NCBI GenBank assembly: GCA_039029355.1
Contig: JBCCGI010000043.1
Location: forward strand, 1 to 64,000
Reading direction: 5' to 3'
Source: JBCCGI01 sp039029355
GTDB taxonomy: Bacteria > Planctomycetota > UBA1135 > GCA-002686595
Length of the DNA: 64,000 nt
Of the stretch, positions 25,244-33,882 are shown one piece after another (the first letter of the stretch is position 1; each line of letters opens with the position of its first letter). The notes beneath the pieces were generated by a model that was given only the letters and a program-made list of their open reading frames with translations, made no database searches and was not told the origin of the DNA. Both the position numbers and the translations under genes were made by a program.

Positions 25244-27157
25244 CTAGCGGCGCCGCAGGACGCGGTGGGCGCCCTGCCGGAGGGTCACGCCGCGCGCGTC
25301 GAAGTGCTCCAGGAGCGGGATCAGGAACTTGCGGCTGGTGCCTAGCTCGTCGCGGAGCGCGGGGATCTCGAGGTGCCCGTGGGCCTCGCAGTTGCGCACC
25401 ACCGCCTGGTGGGCGGCCTCGACGCGCTCGGCCGACAGGTGCAGGCCGGCGCCGACGTGCACCACCTCTTCGCGGTCGATCAGGGTCTCCAGCGCGCGGC
25501 GCACGTCGTCATCGCCGGCGCCGAGCCCGCTCGCCAGATCCTCGGAGGAGGGCGGCTGGAAGCCCGCGCCGACCAGCTTGGCGAGGATGCGGTCCGCCAG
25601 CTCGGCCACCGCGGTCGGGACCGCGTGCGCCTCGCCGGTCACGCGCAGCCGGCCGCCGGACAGCGGCTCGACGCCGCCGCGCTCGACCTCGACGTCGACC
25701 AGCATCTTCAGCTCGGACTCCTCGACGCCCATGCGCCGGCGCAGCTCCAGGACGCTGACCAGCAGCCGGTGCGGCTCGTCGCGGAACCAGGCATCGATGG
25801 CGGTGCGCAGCTTGCTGAGCCCGGCCTCGAGGCGGTCGGGGTGGATCCAGCGGCCCTCGCGGGGCGTGATCACGCGGCCCTCGGCCAGGAGCTCGTCGAG
25901 CAGCGCGCGCGTGTCGTCGCGCGAGCGCTTGAGGGTCACGGCCAGCTCGTCGACGGTCAGCGCCTCGCCGCCGGCGCGCGCGAGCACCGACTCGAGCAGC
26001 GCGGCGGGCGAGCCGAGGCTCTCCTCCTGGCGCTCCAGGCCCTCGAGCACGAAGCCCTTGAAGCGCTTCAGCCGATAGCGGCTCTCCTCGAGGATCACGC
26101 CCCCGCCGAGCGTGACCACCGGCGACAGGAGGCGCATCACAAAGCGGTCGCCGGGCGCGCACACGACCGGCTCCTCGAGGCGCAGCTGGACCAGGCCGCT
26201 CTCCCCCGGCGCGATCTCGTCCTGATCGAGCAGGATCACCTCGCCCGGCGGATCCGAGGTCCCCGTGTGCAGCCGGATCGGCATGCGGTTGGTCACCGCG
26301 CGGTCGAGGGTCGGCAGCGCGGTGAGGCGCGCCGCGACCATGCGCTGGGCGGTGAAGAAGTTCGGCGTGGCGACCACGTTCCCGCGGTGGGCGCCGCCGC
26401 GGTCGACGTCGGTCAGGTTGATCGCGGTGGAGTGCCCGGCGCGGCCGCGGTCGGTGGATTCCTTGTAGGCCTGCAGGCCGCGCACCTTGCCGCGCACGCC
26501 GGCCGGCAGCAGCTCGAGCACGTCGCCCAGCTTGACCTCGCCCGAGACCGGCACGCCGGTGACGACGGTGCCCAGGCCTTGCTTCGAGAACACGCGCTGG
26601 ACCGGCATGCGGAAGACGCCCTCGGCCGAGCGCGGTTCGGTCTCGGCGGCCAGCGCGAAGAGCGCCTCTTTGAGCTCGGGGATGCCGTCGCCGGTCACGC
26701 CCGACACGCGCAGGATGGGCGCCCCCGCGAGGAAGGTGGGCGCCACGGTCTCCTCGACGTCGGCCTCGGCCAGGGCGACGAGCTCCTCGTCGACCATGTC
26801 GACCTTGGTCAGCGCGACGAAGCCGCGCCGCACGCCCAGCAGCTCCATGATCTGCAGGTGCTCGCGCGTCTGCGGCATCACGCCGTCGTCGGCGGCGACC
26901 ACCAGCACGACGAGGTCGATCCCGCTGGCGCCCGCGACCATGTTGCGGATGAAGCGCTCGTGGCCGGGGACGTCGACGATCCCGACCCGCCTTCCGTCGG
27001 GCAGCTCCAGCGGCGCGAAGCCGAGGTCGATCGTGAGCCCGCGCTCCTTCTCCTCCTTGAGCCGGTCGGGGTCGATGCCGGTCAGCGCCCGCACCAGGGT
27101 GGACTTGCCGTGGTCGATGTGGCCGGCGGTCCCGATGACAATGGGTTGGATCTCCAT
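25244..27157 (-). CDS. selB: Selenocysteine-specific elongation factor SelB
   Basis: A 637-residue translational GTPase that delivers selenocysteinyl-tRNA(Sec) to ribosomes at UGA codons followed by a SECIS element. GTPase motifs: G1 GHIDHGKSTL (about residues 12-21), G2 within GLTIDLGFAPL, G3 DVPGHERF and G4 TKVDM. The SelB-type domains II-III follow (RVFSKQGLGTVVTGVPVSGE). The C-terminal 300 residues contain the tandem winged-helix region that binds SECIS RNA (LTVDELAVTLKRSRDDTRAL; ending LRDELGTSRKFLIPLLEHFD). Length is normal. ATG at 27157 is only 47 nt from the divergent GTG start of the TIGR01212 protein. No selA, selD or tRNA-Sec is in the window. A short hairpin (ggagcc/ggctcc, 25227-25245) overlaps the stop. 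The host therefore probably makes selenoproteins. Confidence 0.95.
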   Translation of the reverse strand: MEIQPIVIGTAGHIDHGKSTLVRALTGIDPDRLKEEKERGLTIDLGFAPLELPDGRRVGIVDVPGHERFIRNMVAGASGIDLVVLVVAADDGVMPQTREHLQIMELLGVRRGFVALTKVDMVDEELVALAEADVEETVAPTFLAGAPILRVSGVTGDGIPELKEALFALAAETEPRSAEGVFRMPVQRVFSKQGLGTVVTGVPVSGEVKLGDVLELLPAGVRGKVRGLQAYKESTDRGRAGHSTAINLTDVDRGGAHRGNVVATPNFFTAQRMVAARLTALPTLDRAVTNRMPIRLHTGTSDPPGEVILLDQDEIAPGESGLVQLRLEEPVVCAPGDRFVMRLLSPVVTLGGGVILEESRYRLKRFKGFVLEGLERQEESLGSPAALLESVLARAGGEALTVDELAVTLKRSRDDTRALLDELLAEGRVITPREGRWIHPDRLEAGLSKLRTAIDAWFRDEPHRLLVSVLELRRRMGVEESELKMLVDVEVERGGVEPLSGGRLRVTGEAHAVPTAVAELADRILAKLVGAGFQPPSSEDLASGLGAGDDDVRRALETLIDREEVVHVGAGLHLSAERVEAAHQAVVRNCEAHGHLEIPALRDELGTSRKFLIPLLEHFDARGVTLRQGAHRVLRRR

Positions 27158-27204
27158 CGGCGCCGGGATCCTACCGGATCTCCGCGGAGGCCGCGTCGTG
27201 TAAG

Positions 27205-28170
27205 GTGGCCGCCTTGGAGCTTCCCTTCCGCCCCCTCAGGCCGTGGCTGATCGAGCGCTTCGGCGGCCCGATGCACCGCGTGGCCCTCGACGCCGGCTCG
27301 TCATGCCCCAACCGCGACGGCACGCGCGGCCGCGGCGGCTGCGTGTACTGCGACGTCGAAGGCTCGGGCACCGGCGCGCTGAAGAGCGGGCTGGACCTGG
27401 CCGAGCAGCTCCGCCGCGGCATGGCCCGCGTCGCCCGGCGCGACCCGGGCACCGGCGTGATCGCGTACCTGCAGTCGTACTCCAACACCTACGTCGAGGA
27501 GGCGCGCCTGGACGAGGTGCTGGCGGCGCTGGAGCCCCACCTCGCCCCGGCCGGCCCGGTGCGCTGCGTGGCGGCGGCGACGCGGCCGGACACGCTGCCC
27601 CCCTGGGCCCTGGAGCGCCTCGCGCAGCTCGCGCGCCGCGTCGAGGTCTGGGTCGAGCTCGGATTGGAGGCGGCCAGCGACGCGGTCCTGACCGACATCA
27701 ATCGGCTGCACACCGTGGCCGAGTTCGAGGACGCTGCCGCGCGGGCGCGGGGAGCGGGGCTGCTGGTCGTCGGACACGCCATCCTCGGTCTGCCGGGCGA
27801 CGAGCGCGAGGGCGCGCGGCGCACCGCCGAGCTCCTGGCACGGACCGGCGTCGAGGGCGTCAAGGTGCACAACATCCTGGTGCTCAAGCGCACCCAGCTG
27901 GCGCACCGCTTCGCCCAGGGCGACTTCGAGCCGCTGGACGCGGAGACCTACGTGCAGTGGCTGGCGGACTTCGTCGAGCGCCTGGCGCCCGAGCAGGTGC
28001 TGCACCGGCTGACGGCGGACTCGCCGCTGGAGAACCGCCTGGCCCCGTTCTGGGGCGTGCACAAGAACGAGATCCGCGCGCGGCTCGCGGCCGAGCTGGA
28101 GCGGCGCGGAACGCGCCAGGGCTCGCTCAGTCCGGCAGGTAGAGGATCCGCCCGCAGCTCGGGCACGTGA
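27205..28170 (+). CDS. TIGR01212 (YhcC-type) radical SAM protein
   Basis: A 321-residue radical S-adenosylmethionine protein. The iron-sulfur cluster ligands follow the spacing typical of this family rather than CX3CX2C: SSCPNRDGTRGRGGCVYCD, that is C-x12-C-x2-C. Other family features are PWLIERFGGPMHRVALDAG at the N-terminus, AYLQSYSNTY, WVELGLEAASDAVLTDINR, GHAILGLPGDE and VKVHNILVLKRTQL. Family proteins are widespread and their reaction is not established; a tRNA- or redox-related modification has been suggested from similarity to Elp3-like enzymes. GTG at 27205 is the start. The gene is divergent from selB by 47 nt, and its 3' end overlaps the convergent zinc-ribbon gene by 44 nt, which is unusually long for this window. 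Confidence 0.9.
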   Translation: MAALELPFRPLRPWLIERFGGPMHRVALDAGSSCPNRDGTRGRGGCVYCDVEGSGTGALKSGLDLAEQLRRGMARVARRDPGTGVIAYLQSYSNTYVEEARLDEVLAALEPHLAPAGPVRCVAAATRPDTLPPWALERLAQLARRVEVWVELGLEAASDAVLTDINRLHTVAEFEDAAARARGAGLLVVGHAILGLPGDEREGARRTAELLARTGVEGVKVHNILVLKRTQLAHRFAQGDFEPLDAETYVQWLADFVERLAPEQVLHRLTADSPLENRLAPFWGVHKNEIRARLAAELERRGTRQGSLSPAGRGSARSSGT

Positions 28171-28840
28171 CGAGGTCGGTCCCGCGCGCCAGCCGCACGT
28201 AGACGTTGCTCGGCACCGACGTGTAGCAGCCCTGGCAGATCTTCGATTCCAGGAGCGCCATCGCCTGGCCCTCGCGCGCGTCGAGGAGCTTCTCGTACTG
28301 CAGCAGGATGTCGGGCGAGAGCCCCTCGCCCGACAGCTTCTGGTTGCGCTCCGAGGCGAGCCCGTCGGCCTTCTCCTGGGCCGCGGCTAGCTCCGCCTCG
28401 ATGTTGCCGTTGTACTCGGCGAAGTCCGCCTCCTCGGAGGAGATCAGCGCGCCGAGCTCGTCCATCCGCTTGGTGAACGCGTCGGCCTGCTCGACCAAGC
28501 CGAGGCCCTCCTCTTCCGCCTCGCCGATCTCGCGGCGTAGGGTGCGGATCTCGTGCTGGAAGGCCGCCAGCAGCGCGGCGTCGGCGCGGGAGTTGGCGGC
28601 TTCGCCCTCCAGCTTGCGGATGCGCTGCCGCTGGGTCGTGGTGATGTCCTCGATCTCTTTGATGCGGCCTCGCAGGTCGAGCGCCCCGCGCTCGGCCTCG
28701 GCCTTCTCGTGCCCGAGGGCGTCGATGCGCGCGCGGCGCTTGTCCCGCTCCTTCGGGAGCCGTTTGAGCTCCGTGCGCACCTGAAAGAGGTCGCGATCCA
28801 GGGTCTGGATCCCGCGAAGAAGCTGAAGTGTCGCCCGCAT
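28127..28840 (-). CDS. Coiled-coil protein with C4 zinc ribbon (zf-RING_7/DUF164 type)
   Basis: A 237-residue cytoplasmic protein. Residues about 5-185 are a long antiparallel coiled coil rich in Glu, Arg and Leu (LDLRGRIKEIEDITTTQR and so on). The C-terminus is a zinc ribbon with two Cys pairs, ICQGCYTS and VTCPSCGRILYL, as in the C4-type zinc-ribbon family. Homologues occur in most bacteria, often near RNA-processing, primase/sigma or GTP cyclohydrolase-related genes, and probably bind nucleic acid; the precise role is not known. Start: the open frame begins with TTG at 28846, but ATG at 28840 (MRATLQLLRGIQTLDRDL) fits the family better. It is downstream of rpoD on the same strand but separated by a strong terminator. 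Confidence 0.9.
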   Translation of the reverse strand: MRATLQLLRGIQTLDRDLFQVRTELKRLPKERDKRRARIDALGHEKAEAERGALDLRGRIKEIEDITTTQRQRIRKLEGEAANSRADAALLAAFQHEIRTLRREIGEAEEEGLGLVEQADAFTKRMDELGALISSEEADFAEYNGNIEAELAAAQEKADGLASERNQKLSGEGLSPDILLQYEKLLDAREGQAMALLESKICQGCYTSVPSNVYVRLARGTDLVTCPSCGRILYLPD

Positions 28841-28918
28841 ATTCAAAACTGGACCGGTGGGGGAAAGTCCGAAGAGTCTAGCGCCGCTTCGTCCGAGGAC
28901 AACCGGGTAGCCGGCCCC

Positions 28919-28968
28919 AAAACGCGAAGACGGCGGAGTCCCGGTCGATTCCGGGACCCCGCCGTCTT
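28919..28968 (-). terminator. Intrinsic terminator of the dnaG-rpoD operon
   Basis: 18-bp arms at 28927-28944 and 28951-28968 pair with a single G-T wobble around a 6-nt loop. On the minus strand the stem is followed by CGCG and a short T run (aaaa at 28919-28922 on the plus strand). It lies 21 nt after the rpoD stop codon. This is the best-formed terminator in the window. Confidence 0.85.
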
Positions 28969-28989
28969 GTGGGTCGGCCTCTTTTGGAC

Positions 28990-30738
28990 CTAGCGCAGGA
29001 GCTCGCTCTCGTCGTAGTCCTCGCTCTCCTCGACGTTGTTGCCGTCGAGGAAGCTGGAGAGCTGGCGGGCGCGGACCGGGTGACGGAGCTTGCGGACGGC
29101 CTTGGCCTCGATCTGGCGCACCCGCTCGCGGGTCACGCGGAAGATCCGGCCGACCTCCTCCAGGGTGTAGGTGTAGCCGTCGCCGATGCCGTAGCGCAGC
29201 TTGATGATCTCGCGCTCGCGGAAGGTCAGCGTGTTGAGTACCTCGTTGATGCGCTCCTTCAGCATCTCGTGGCCGGCGGCCTGGACCGGGCTCTCGGCCG
29301 ACTCATCCTCGATGAAGTCGCCGAAGTAGCTGTCGTCCGAGTCGCCGATCGGGCGGTCGAGGCTGATCGGGTGCTTCGAGATCTTCATCACCCGCTTGGC
29401 CTCCTCGACGGAGATGCCGGAGGCCTCCGCGACCTCCTCCACCGAGGGCTCGCGCCCCTTCTGCTGGACCAGCTTCTTGGTCACGTTGCGCAGCTTGGAC
29501 ATCGTCTCGATCATGTGGACCGGGATGCGGATCGTCCGCGCCTGGTCGGCGATCGAGCGGGTGATCGCCTGGCGGATCCACCACGTCGCATAGGTCGAGA
29601 ACTTGTAGCCGCGGCGGTACTCGTACTTCTCAACCGCCTTCATCAGGCCGGTGTTGCCCTCCTGGATGAGGTCGAGGAACGAGAGCCCACGGTTGCGGTA
29701 CTTCTTGGCGATCGAGACCACCAGGCGCAGGTTGCCACTCGAGAGCTGGCGCTTGGCCTCCTCGTACTCCTCGAAGTGCAGCTCGATCTGGCTGATGCGG
29801 CGGCGCAGGCGGTCGCTGGGCTCGAGCGCCATCAGCTCGAGCTCGCTGAGCCGCTCCAGGAGCTCACGCGCTGCGGCGGTGCTGCGCTTGGGGCCCTTGA
29901 GCTGCGCCAGCTTGCGCTCGATCGACCGCATCTCGCGGTAGTGATCCTCGAGCATCGTGATGTAGGGGCGCACCTTCTTGATCTGCAGGTGGCACTCCTC
30001 GATCAGGATTACCAGCTTGCGCCGCAGCTTCTGCACCTTGGTGAGCTGCTCGGAGCGCTTCGCCTTCGCCAGGCGCGGGTCGAGCAGCGGCCGATACTCC
30101 TCGCGGATCCGCGCCAGCACGCTGCGGATCGTGCGCAGGTTGACCGGCAGGCGCATCGCCAGGAACTGCTTGCCGAGCGTCTCGACGATCTTGGGATCGT
30201 CGTCCGGCTTGGGGTTGGGGTTGACCTTCAGCGTGCGGTCGAAGGCCAGCTCGCCCCGCTCGACCGACTCCAGCGTCTTGAGCGACGAGGTCATGCAGAG
30301 CCCCGAGCCCATGCACTTCTTGCGGAAGCGCTTGCGCGTGATCTCGATCGACTTGGCGAGGAAGATCTCCTGCTCGCGGGTGAGCAGCGGGATCTCGCCC
30401 ATCTGGGTGAGGTACATCCGCACCGGGTCGTCGATCTTCTCGGGCGTGACGACGCGCTCGAGAATGCTCTCGGCCGACTCCTTGGTCTTGGCCTTGGCCG
30501 CCGCGGTGCCCTTGGTGGCGGGGACGACCTCCTCGTCCTCCGACTCGGCCTCGGCGGCCTCGTCGTCGTCGAGCACCTCGATGCCCCGGTCCTCCAGGGA
30601 GAGGAAGACCTGGTCCATCTTCTCGGGCGGAAGGAACTGATCCTCGAGGAGCTTGTTCATCTCCGTGTAGGTCAGGAACCCCTTGCGGTTCCCTTCCTCG
30701 ATCAGTGCCTTGACGATGTCTTCGATCCGTTCGGCCAT
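28990..30738 (-). CDS. rpoD: Primary sigma factor RpoD
   Basis: A 582-residue housekeeping sigma-70. Domains in order: region 1.1 (residues 1-75, AERIEDIVKALIEEGNRKGF), an acidic linker, region 1.2 (DPVRMYLTQMGEIPLLTREQ), a non-conserved insert, regions 2.1-2.4 (SSGNLRLVVSIAKKYRNRG, FLDLIQEGNTGLMKAVEKY, YKFSTYATWWIRQAITRSI), region 3 (HMIETMSKLRNVTKKLVQQ) and region 4.2 (YTLEEVGRIFRVTRERVRQI). Region 2.4 and 4.2 residues are canonical, so -10/-35 recognition should be standard. It ends with an acidic tail. ATG at 30738 is 7 nt after the dnaG stop, the classical dnaG-rpoD arrangement. A strong intrinsic terminator follows. This is the vegetative sigma factor, distinct from the two ECF factors in the window. 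Confidence 0.98.
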   Translation of the reverse strand: MAERIEDIVKALIEEGNRKGFLTYTEMNKLLEDQFLPPEKMDQVFLSLEDRGIEVLDDDEAAEAESEDEEVVPATKGTAAAKAKTKESAESILERVVTPEKIDDPVRMYLTQMGEIPLLTREQEIFLAKSIEITRKRFRKKCMGSGLCMTSSLKTLESVERGELAFDRTLKVNPNPKPDDDPKIVETLGKQFLAMRLPVNLRTIRSVLARIREEYRPLLDPRLAKAKRSEQLTKVQKLRRKLVILIEECHLQIKKVRPYITMLEDHYREMRSIERKLAQLKGPKRSTAAARELLERLSELELMALEPSDRLRRRISQIELHFEEYEEAKRQLSSGNLRLVVSIAKKYRNRGLSFLDLIQEGNTGLMKAVEKYEYRRGYKFSTYATWWIRQAITRSIADQARTIRIPVHMIETMSKLRNVTKKLVQQKGREPSVEEVAEASGISVEEAKRVMKISKHPISLDRPIGDSDDSYFGDFIEDESAESPVQAAGHEMLKERINEVLNTLTFREREIIKLRYGIGDGYTYTLEEVGRIFRVTRERVRQIEAKAVRKLRHPVRARQLSSFLDGNNVEESEDYDESELLR

Positions 30739-30745
30739 GAAAGGA

Positions 30746-32695
30746 TTAGCTGCTGGGAGGAGTGTTGGTTCCGGACGACGCGGGAACTTTGGTTCCGCGG
30801 AGGTTCCGGTGGAGCTTGCTCAGAGCGTCGCGCGTGAGGGGGTCGTCGAGATCCGAGCCGGTGGGCAGAGCGCTGTAGTCCCGGCGGATCTGATGCTCGC
30901 GGTCGCGGCGCTCGAGCCAGCCAAGCTGGTCGCGCGCGAGGACCTGGGGACTTTCCGCTGCCCGAGCCCGCTCGGAGAGTGGCACGACCAAGTCGCGCGC
31001 GGGGCTGGCGCCTAGGGCGGTCAGGACGGCAGCGGCGTCGATGGGCGCCTCTTCGTCCCCCTCGTCGTAGAGTTCAAGGATGGCGGTCAAAACCTCCTCC
31101 AGCTTTCCCGCGGGGCAACCCGCGCGATGGCCACGGAGGCTTGGAATCAGGCTGTTGTCGAGCAGCACCGCGCCCAGGAGGTCGCGGAAGGCCTGCTCCA
31201 GCAGCGGATCCGGCAGCGCGGCCGGTGCGGGGGCATCCCCCACTCCGGAGGGCGCCGGCGGCTCGGCATCGGAATCGTAAGAATCGCCGGGCACGTGCTC
31301 GGGCACTCCCGAGGCGGGACGCGGCGCCGGACGCCGGGCCGGGTCGCTGGGCTGCCGGGACGCCTGGGACGCTCGCGTGGCCGGGCGACGGCGGCGGGCC
31401 AGCTCGCGCGCCTGGTCGACGACGCTCTCCTTGCTGAGCCCGAGGGCGCTCGCCATCTCGCCGATGCGGGCGTCGCGCTCGACCGGCTTCGCCAGGCGCT
31501 GGACCAGCTTCAGCACCTCGTCGACCTCCTCGGCCAGGCGCGGCCCGGTCAGGCCCTCGAGCAGGCCGAGGGCGTGGGCGTACCAATCCGTCGCCCCGTC
31601 GAGCAGCGCCCGGAACGCATCGGCGCCCTCCTGCAGGCAGAAGTCGCAGGGGTCGGTGCCCTCGGGCAGCACGACCACGTCGAGCTGCAGGCCGAGCGGA
31701 AGCAGGTGCTCCAGCGCGCGCAACCCGGCGCGCGAGCCGGCCTCGTCGCCGTCGAACACGAGCGTGACGCGCCGCGCCCCCGAGCGGCGCACCAGCGCCG
31801 CGTGGTCTTCGGTCGTCGCGGTGCCGAGCACCGCGGCCGCGCTCGCGATCCCGACCTGGTGGGCGGCCATCACGTCGGTGTAGCCCTCCATCAGGATCAG
31901 GTGCTTGGTGCGCCGCACGTCGGCGCGCGCGAGGTCGAGCCCGAAGATCAGGCGCGACTTCTTGAACAGCGGCGTCTCGGCGGTGTTGACGTACTTCGCG
32001 CCGGGCAGCTCGTCGCCGGGCAGCTTGCGGCCGCCGAAGCCCACCGGGCGCCCCAGGAGATCGCGGATGGGGATCAGCAGCCGGCCGCGGAAGAAGTCGT
32101 AGGCGCGCTCCTCGTCGGTCTTCCGCACGAGCCCGGACTCGACCAGCGCGCCCTCGTCAAAGCCGGCCTGGCGCGCCGCCTGCAGCAGCGGGTTGCCGGT
32201 GCGCGGCGCGAAGCCGACGCCGAAGGCCCGCAGGATCTCGTCCGCTAGCCCGCGGTCGCGGGCGTAGGCCAGGGCCTCTTGGCCCTCGGGCTGGTACAGC
32301 ATCCGCGCGTAGAGCTTCTCGGCGCGCTGCACCGCGTCGAGCAGCACCTCGGCGCGCCGGTCCTTCGGGCCGGACGCGCGCTGGCCGAACGACTGCGGCA
32401 GGGCCTCGCCGCAGGCCTGGGCCAAGAGGCGCACCGCGTCGAGAAACGAAAGCCCGTCGAAGCGCTGCACGAAGGCGATCACATCGCCCCCCTCGGAGCA
32501 GGCGCCGAAGCAATGCCAGGTGCCGCGTTCGGGATTGACGACGAACGAAGGCGTATTCTCTTCGTGAAAGGGGCAGCAGGCCTTCCAGCTCGCCCCCCGC
32601 CGCGCGAGGCTCGGAACGCGTTCCTGGACCACGACCTCGATCGGAGATCGAAGCTTGACACGCTCGATAAGGTCTCGGAAATCGCGGGATTGCAC
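30746..32695 (-). CDS. dnaG: DNA primase DnaG
   Basis: A 649-residue replicative primase that makes RNA primers at the fork. The N-terminal CHC2 zinc-binding domain is visible as CCPFHEENTPSF with RGTWHCFGACSEGGDVIAF. The last Cys pair has one extra residue compared with the usual CFGCxEGG. The Toprim core follows, with the acidic motif LILMEGYTDVMAAHQ and the metal-binding VTLVFDGDEAGSRAGLRALE. The C-terminal part after a Pro/Ala-rich linker (about residues 440-500) should bind the replicative helicase DnaB. GTG at 32695 is the start (VQSRDFRDLIERV). The gene is directly upstream of rpoD with a 7-nt gap, forming the conserved macromolecular-synthesis operon. rpsU was not seen upstream. Confidence 0.97.
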   Translation of the reverse strand: MQSRDFRDLIERVKLRSPIEVVVQERVPSLARRGASWKACCPFHEENTPSFVVNPERGTWHCFGACSEGGDVIAFVQRFDGLSFLDAVRLLAQACGEALPQSFGQRASGPKDRRAEVLLDAVQRAEKLYARMLYQPEGQEALAYARDRGLADEILRAFGVGFAPRTGNPLLQAARQAGFDEGALVESGLVRKTDEERAYDFFRGRLLIPIRDLLGRPVGFGGRKLPGDELPGAKYVNTAETPLFKKSRLIFGLDLARADVRRTKHLILMEGYTDVMAAHQVGIASAAAVLGTATTEDHAALVRRSGARRVTLVFDGDEAGSRAGLRALEHLLPLGLQLDVVVLPEGTDPCDFCLQEGADAFRALLDGATDWYAHALGLLEGLTGPRLAEEVDEVLKLVQRLAKPVERDARIGEMASALGLSKESVVDQARELARRRRPATRASQASRQPSDPARRPAPRPASGVPEHVPGDSYDSDAEPPAPSGVGDAPAPAALPDPLLEQAFRDLLGAVLLDNSLIPSLRGHRAGCPAGKLEEVLTAILELYDEGDEEAPIDAAAVLTALGASPARDLVVPLSERARAAESPQVLARDQLGWLERRDREHQIRRDYSALPTGSDLDDPLTRDALSKLHRNLRGTKVPASSGTNTPPSS

Positions 32696-32997
32696 GGCGG
32701 ACAGACGGCCGGATCGACCGGGGGGCAGTCCTGGGCCGGATTGGGTTCGGGCGCGCCGCTGGCTTGGGGAGCAGGCTGGCGCAAAGTCCCGAATCGGGGG
32801 CCGGCTGGACTTCAGGTGGACGTTGGGGGCGGATTAGGAGCGTCCGTCGTGCTCGCGAAGACATCCGGCCGCCGTGCTCACTGGGCTAGGGCCCGCCTCG
32901 GAAGATCGATTCGCTGCGCACTCCTGGACTGGAAAGGCTAGCACCGGATCGAAGCGAAACCAAGTTGTAACGTTCGAAAGGACCCCCTCCACGGGGC
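32696..32997. other. 302-nt intergenic region upstream of dnaG
   Basis: No credible gene was found. It should contain the promoter of the dnaG-rpoD operon (reading left) and the 3' end of the rsmA transcript entering from the right. No confident -35/-10 pair could be assigned by eye. The only structured element is the small hairpin at 32980-32998. The part nearest rsmA (about 32940-32980) is clearly richer in A and T than the surrounding DNA. Confidence 0.4.
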
Positions 32998-32998
32998 C
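32980..32998 (-). terminator. Possible terminator after rsmA
   Basis: On the minus strand, ggcccc and ggggg-tcc pair around gtgga directly at the rsmA stop codon and are followed by ctttcg. The stem is short and the U-run is three bases, so the call is weak. Confidence 0.35.
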
Positions 32999-33882
32999 TA
33001 GGACTTCCCCGCAAGCCGCTCCCCCAACTCCTCCGCCAGGCGCAGGAGATCGGCCGCCGCGACCTCCTCGGGGCGCGCTCCGGGGTCCAGGCCGACCCGC
33101 GCCAGGGCCTCCTCGGGCGGCTCGGCCCGGCCGAGCCGGGCCGCCAGGGTGGCCCGCAGGGTCTTGCGGCGGCTCTGGAACAATAGGTCGACCAGCCGGT
33201 CGTAGCGCTCCAGGGCGGCGGCGTCCGGCCCGTCCCCGGGCAGCCGCTCCAGGTGCACCACGCGGCTCTCCACCCGCGGTCGCGGCCAGAACAGCGCCGC
33301 CGGGACCCGCCGTCCGAGGCGCGGCCGGTAGCGCACCGCCAGACGCGCCGCCAGGGCGCCCCAGTCGCGCGTTCCGGGGCGCCCCGCGGCCTTCTCCGCC
33401 ACCTCGCGCTGGACCAGGGCGGAGATCGAGGCGGGCGGCGGCTCGCGGCGCGACAGCAAAACGAACAGCGGTCCGGAGATCGAGTACGGCAGGTTCGCCA
33501 CCACATGCCACGGCCCGGCCGCGCCCAGCCGGTCGAGCTCGCCGCACAGCTCGGGACCCAGGACGTGCTTGCCCGCCAGCGCGTCGGCCCGCACCAGGCG
33601 CACGTTCTCCCAGGGCGCGAGCAGCTCGGACGCCACCTGGAAGAGCCGCCGATCGACCTCGACCGCGACGACGGCGGCGCAGGCCTCGGCCAGGTGGACG
33701 GTCAGGAAGCCGCAGCCGGCGCCGATCTCCACCACCCGGTCGTCCGCGCCCACGCCGGCGTCGGCCACCAGCGAGCGGGCCATGTTGTCGTCGAGCAGGA
33801 AGTTCTGCCCGAGCGTCTTGGACGGCCGGAACCCGGCGCTTTCGAGCGCGGCGCGGAAGTCGCTCCAGGGCGGGCGGATCAC
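32998..33882 (-). CDS. rsmA: 16S rRNA (adenine1518-N6/1519-N6)-dimethyltransferase RsmA
   Basis: A 294-residue S-adenosylmethionine-dependent enzyme that dimethylates two adjacent adenines in the 3' helix of 16S rRNA during small-subunit maturation. Motifs: TLGQNFLLDDNMARSLV (N-terminal KsgA signature), SAM motif I VEIGAGCGFLTVHLAEA, acidic AVEVDRRL, the catalytic motif IV NLPYSISGPLF, and the C-terminal helical domain with FQSRRKTLRATLA. Length is normal. GTG at 33882 overlaps the TGA of the upstream FGE-like gene by 4 nt (gtga), which indicates translational coupling. The open frame continues upstream, but that part is out of frame with the real neighbouring gene. Kasugamycin sensitivity would depend on this gene in other bacteria. 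Confidence 0.96.
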   Translation of the reverse strand: MIRPPWSDFRAALESAGFRPSKTLGQNFLLDDNMARSLVADAGVGADDRVVEIGAGCGFLTVHLAEACAAVVAVEVDRRLFQVASELLAPWENVRLVRADALAGKHVLGPELCGELDRLGAAGPWHVVANLPYSISGPLFVLLSRREPPPASISALVQREVAEKAAGRPGTRDWGALAARLAVRYRPRLGRRVPAALFWPRPRVESRVVHLERLPGDGPDAAALERYDRLVDLLFQSRRKTLRATLAARLGRAEPPEEALARVGLDPGARPEEVAAADLLRLAEELGERLAGKS

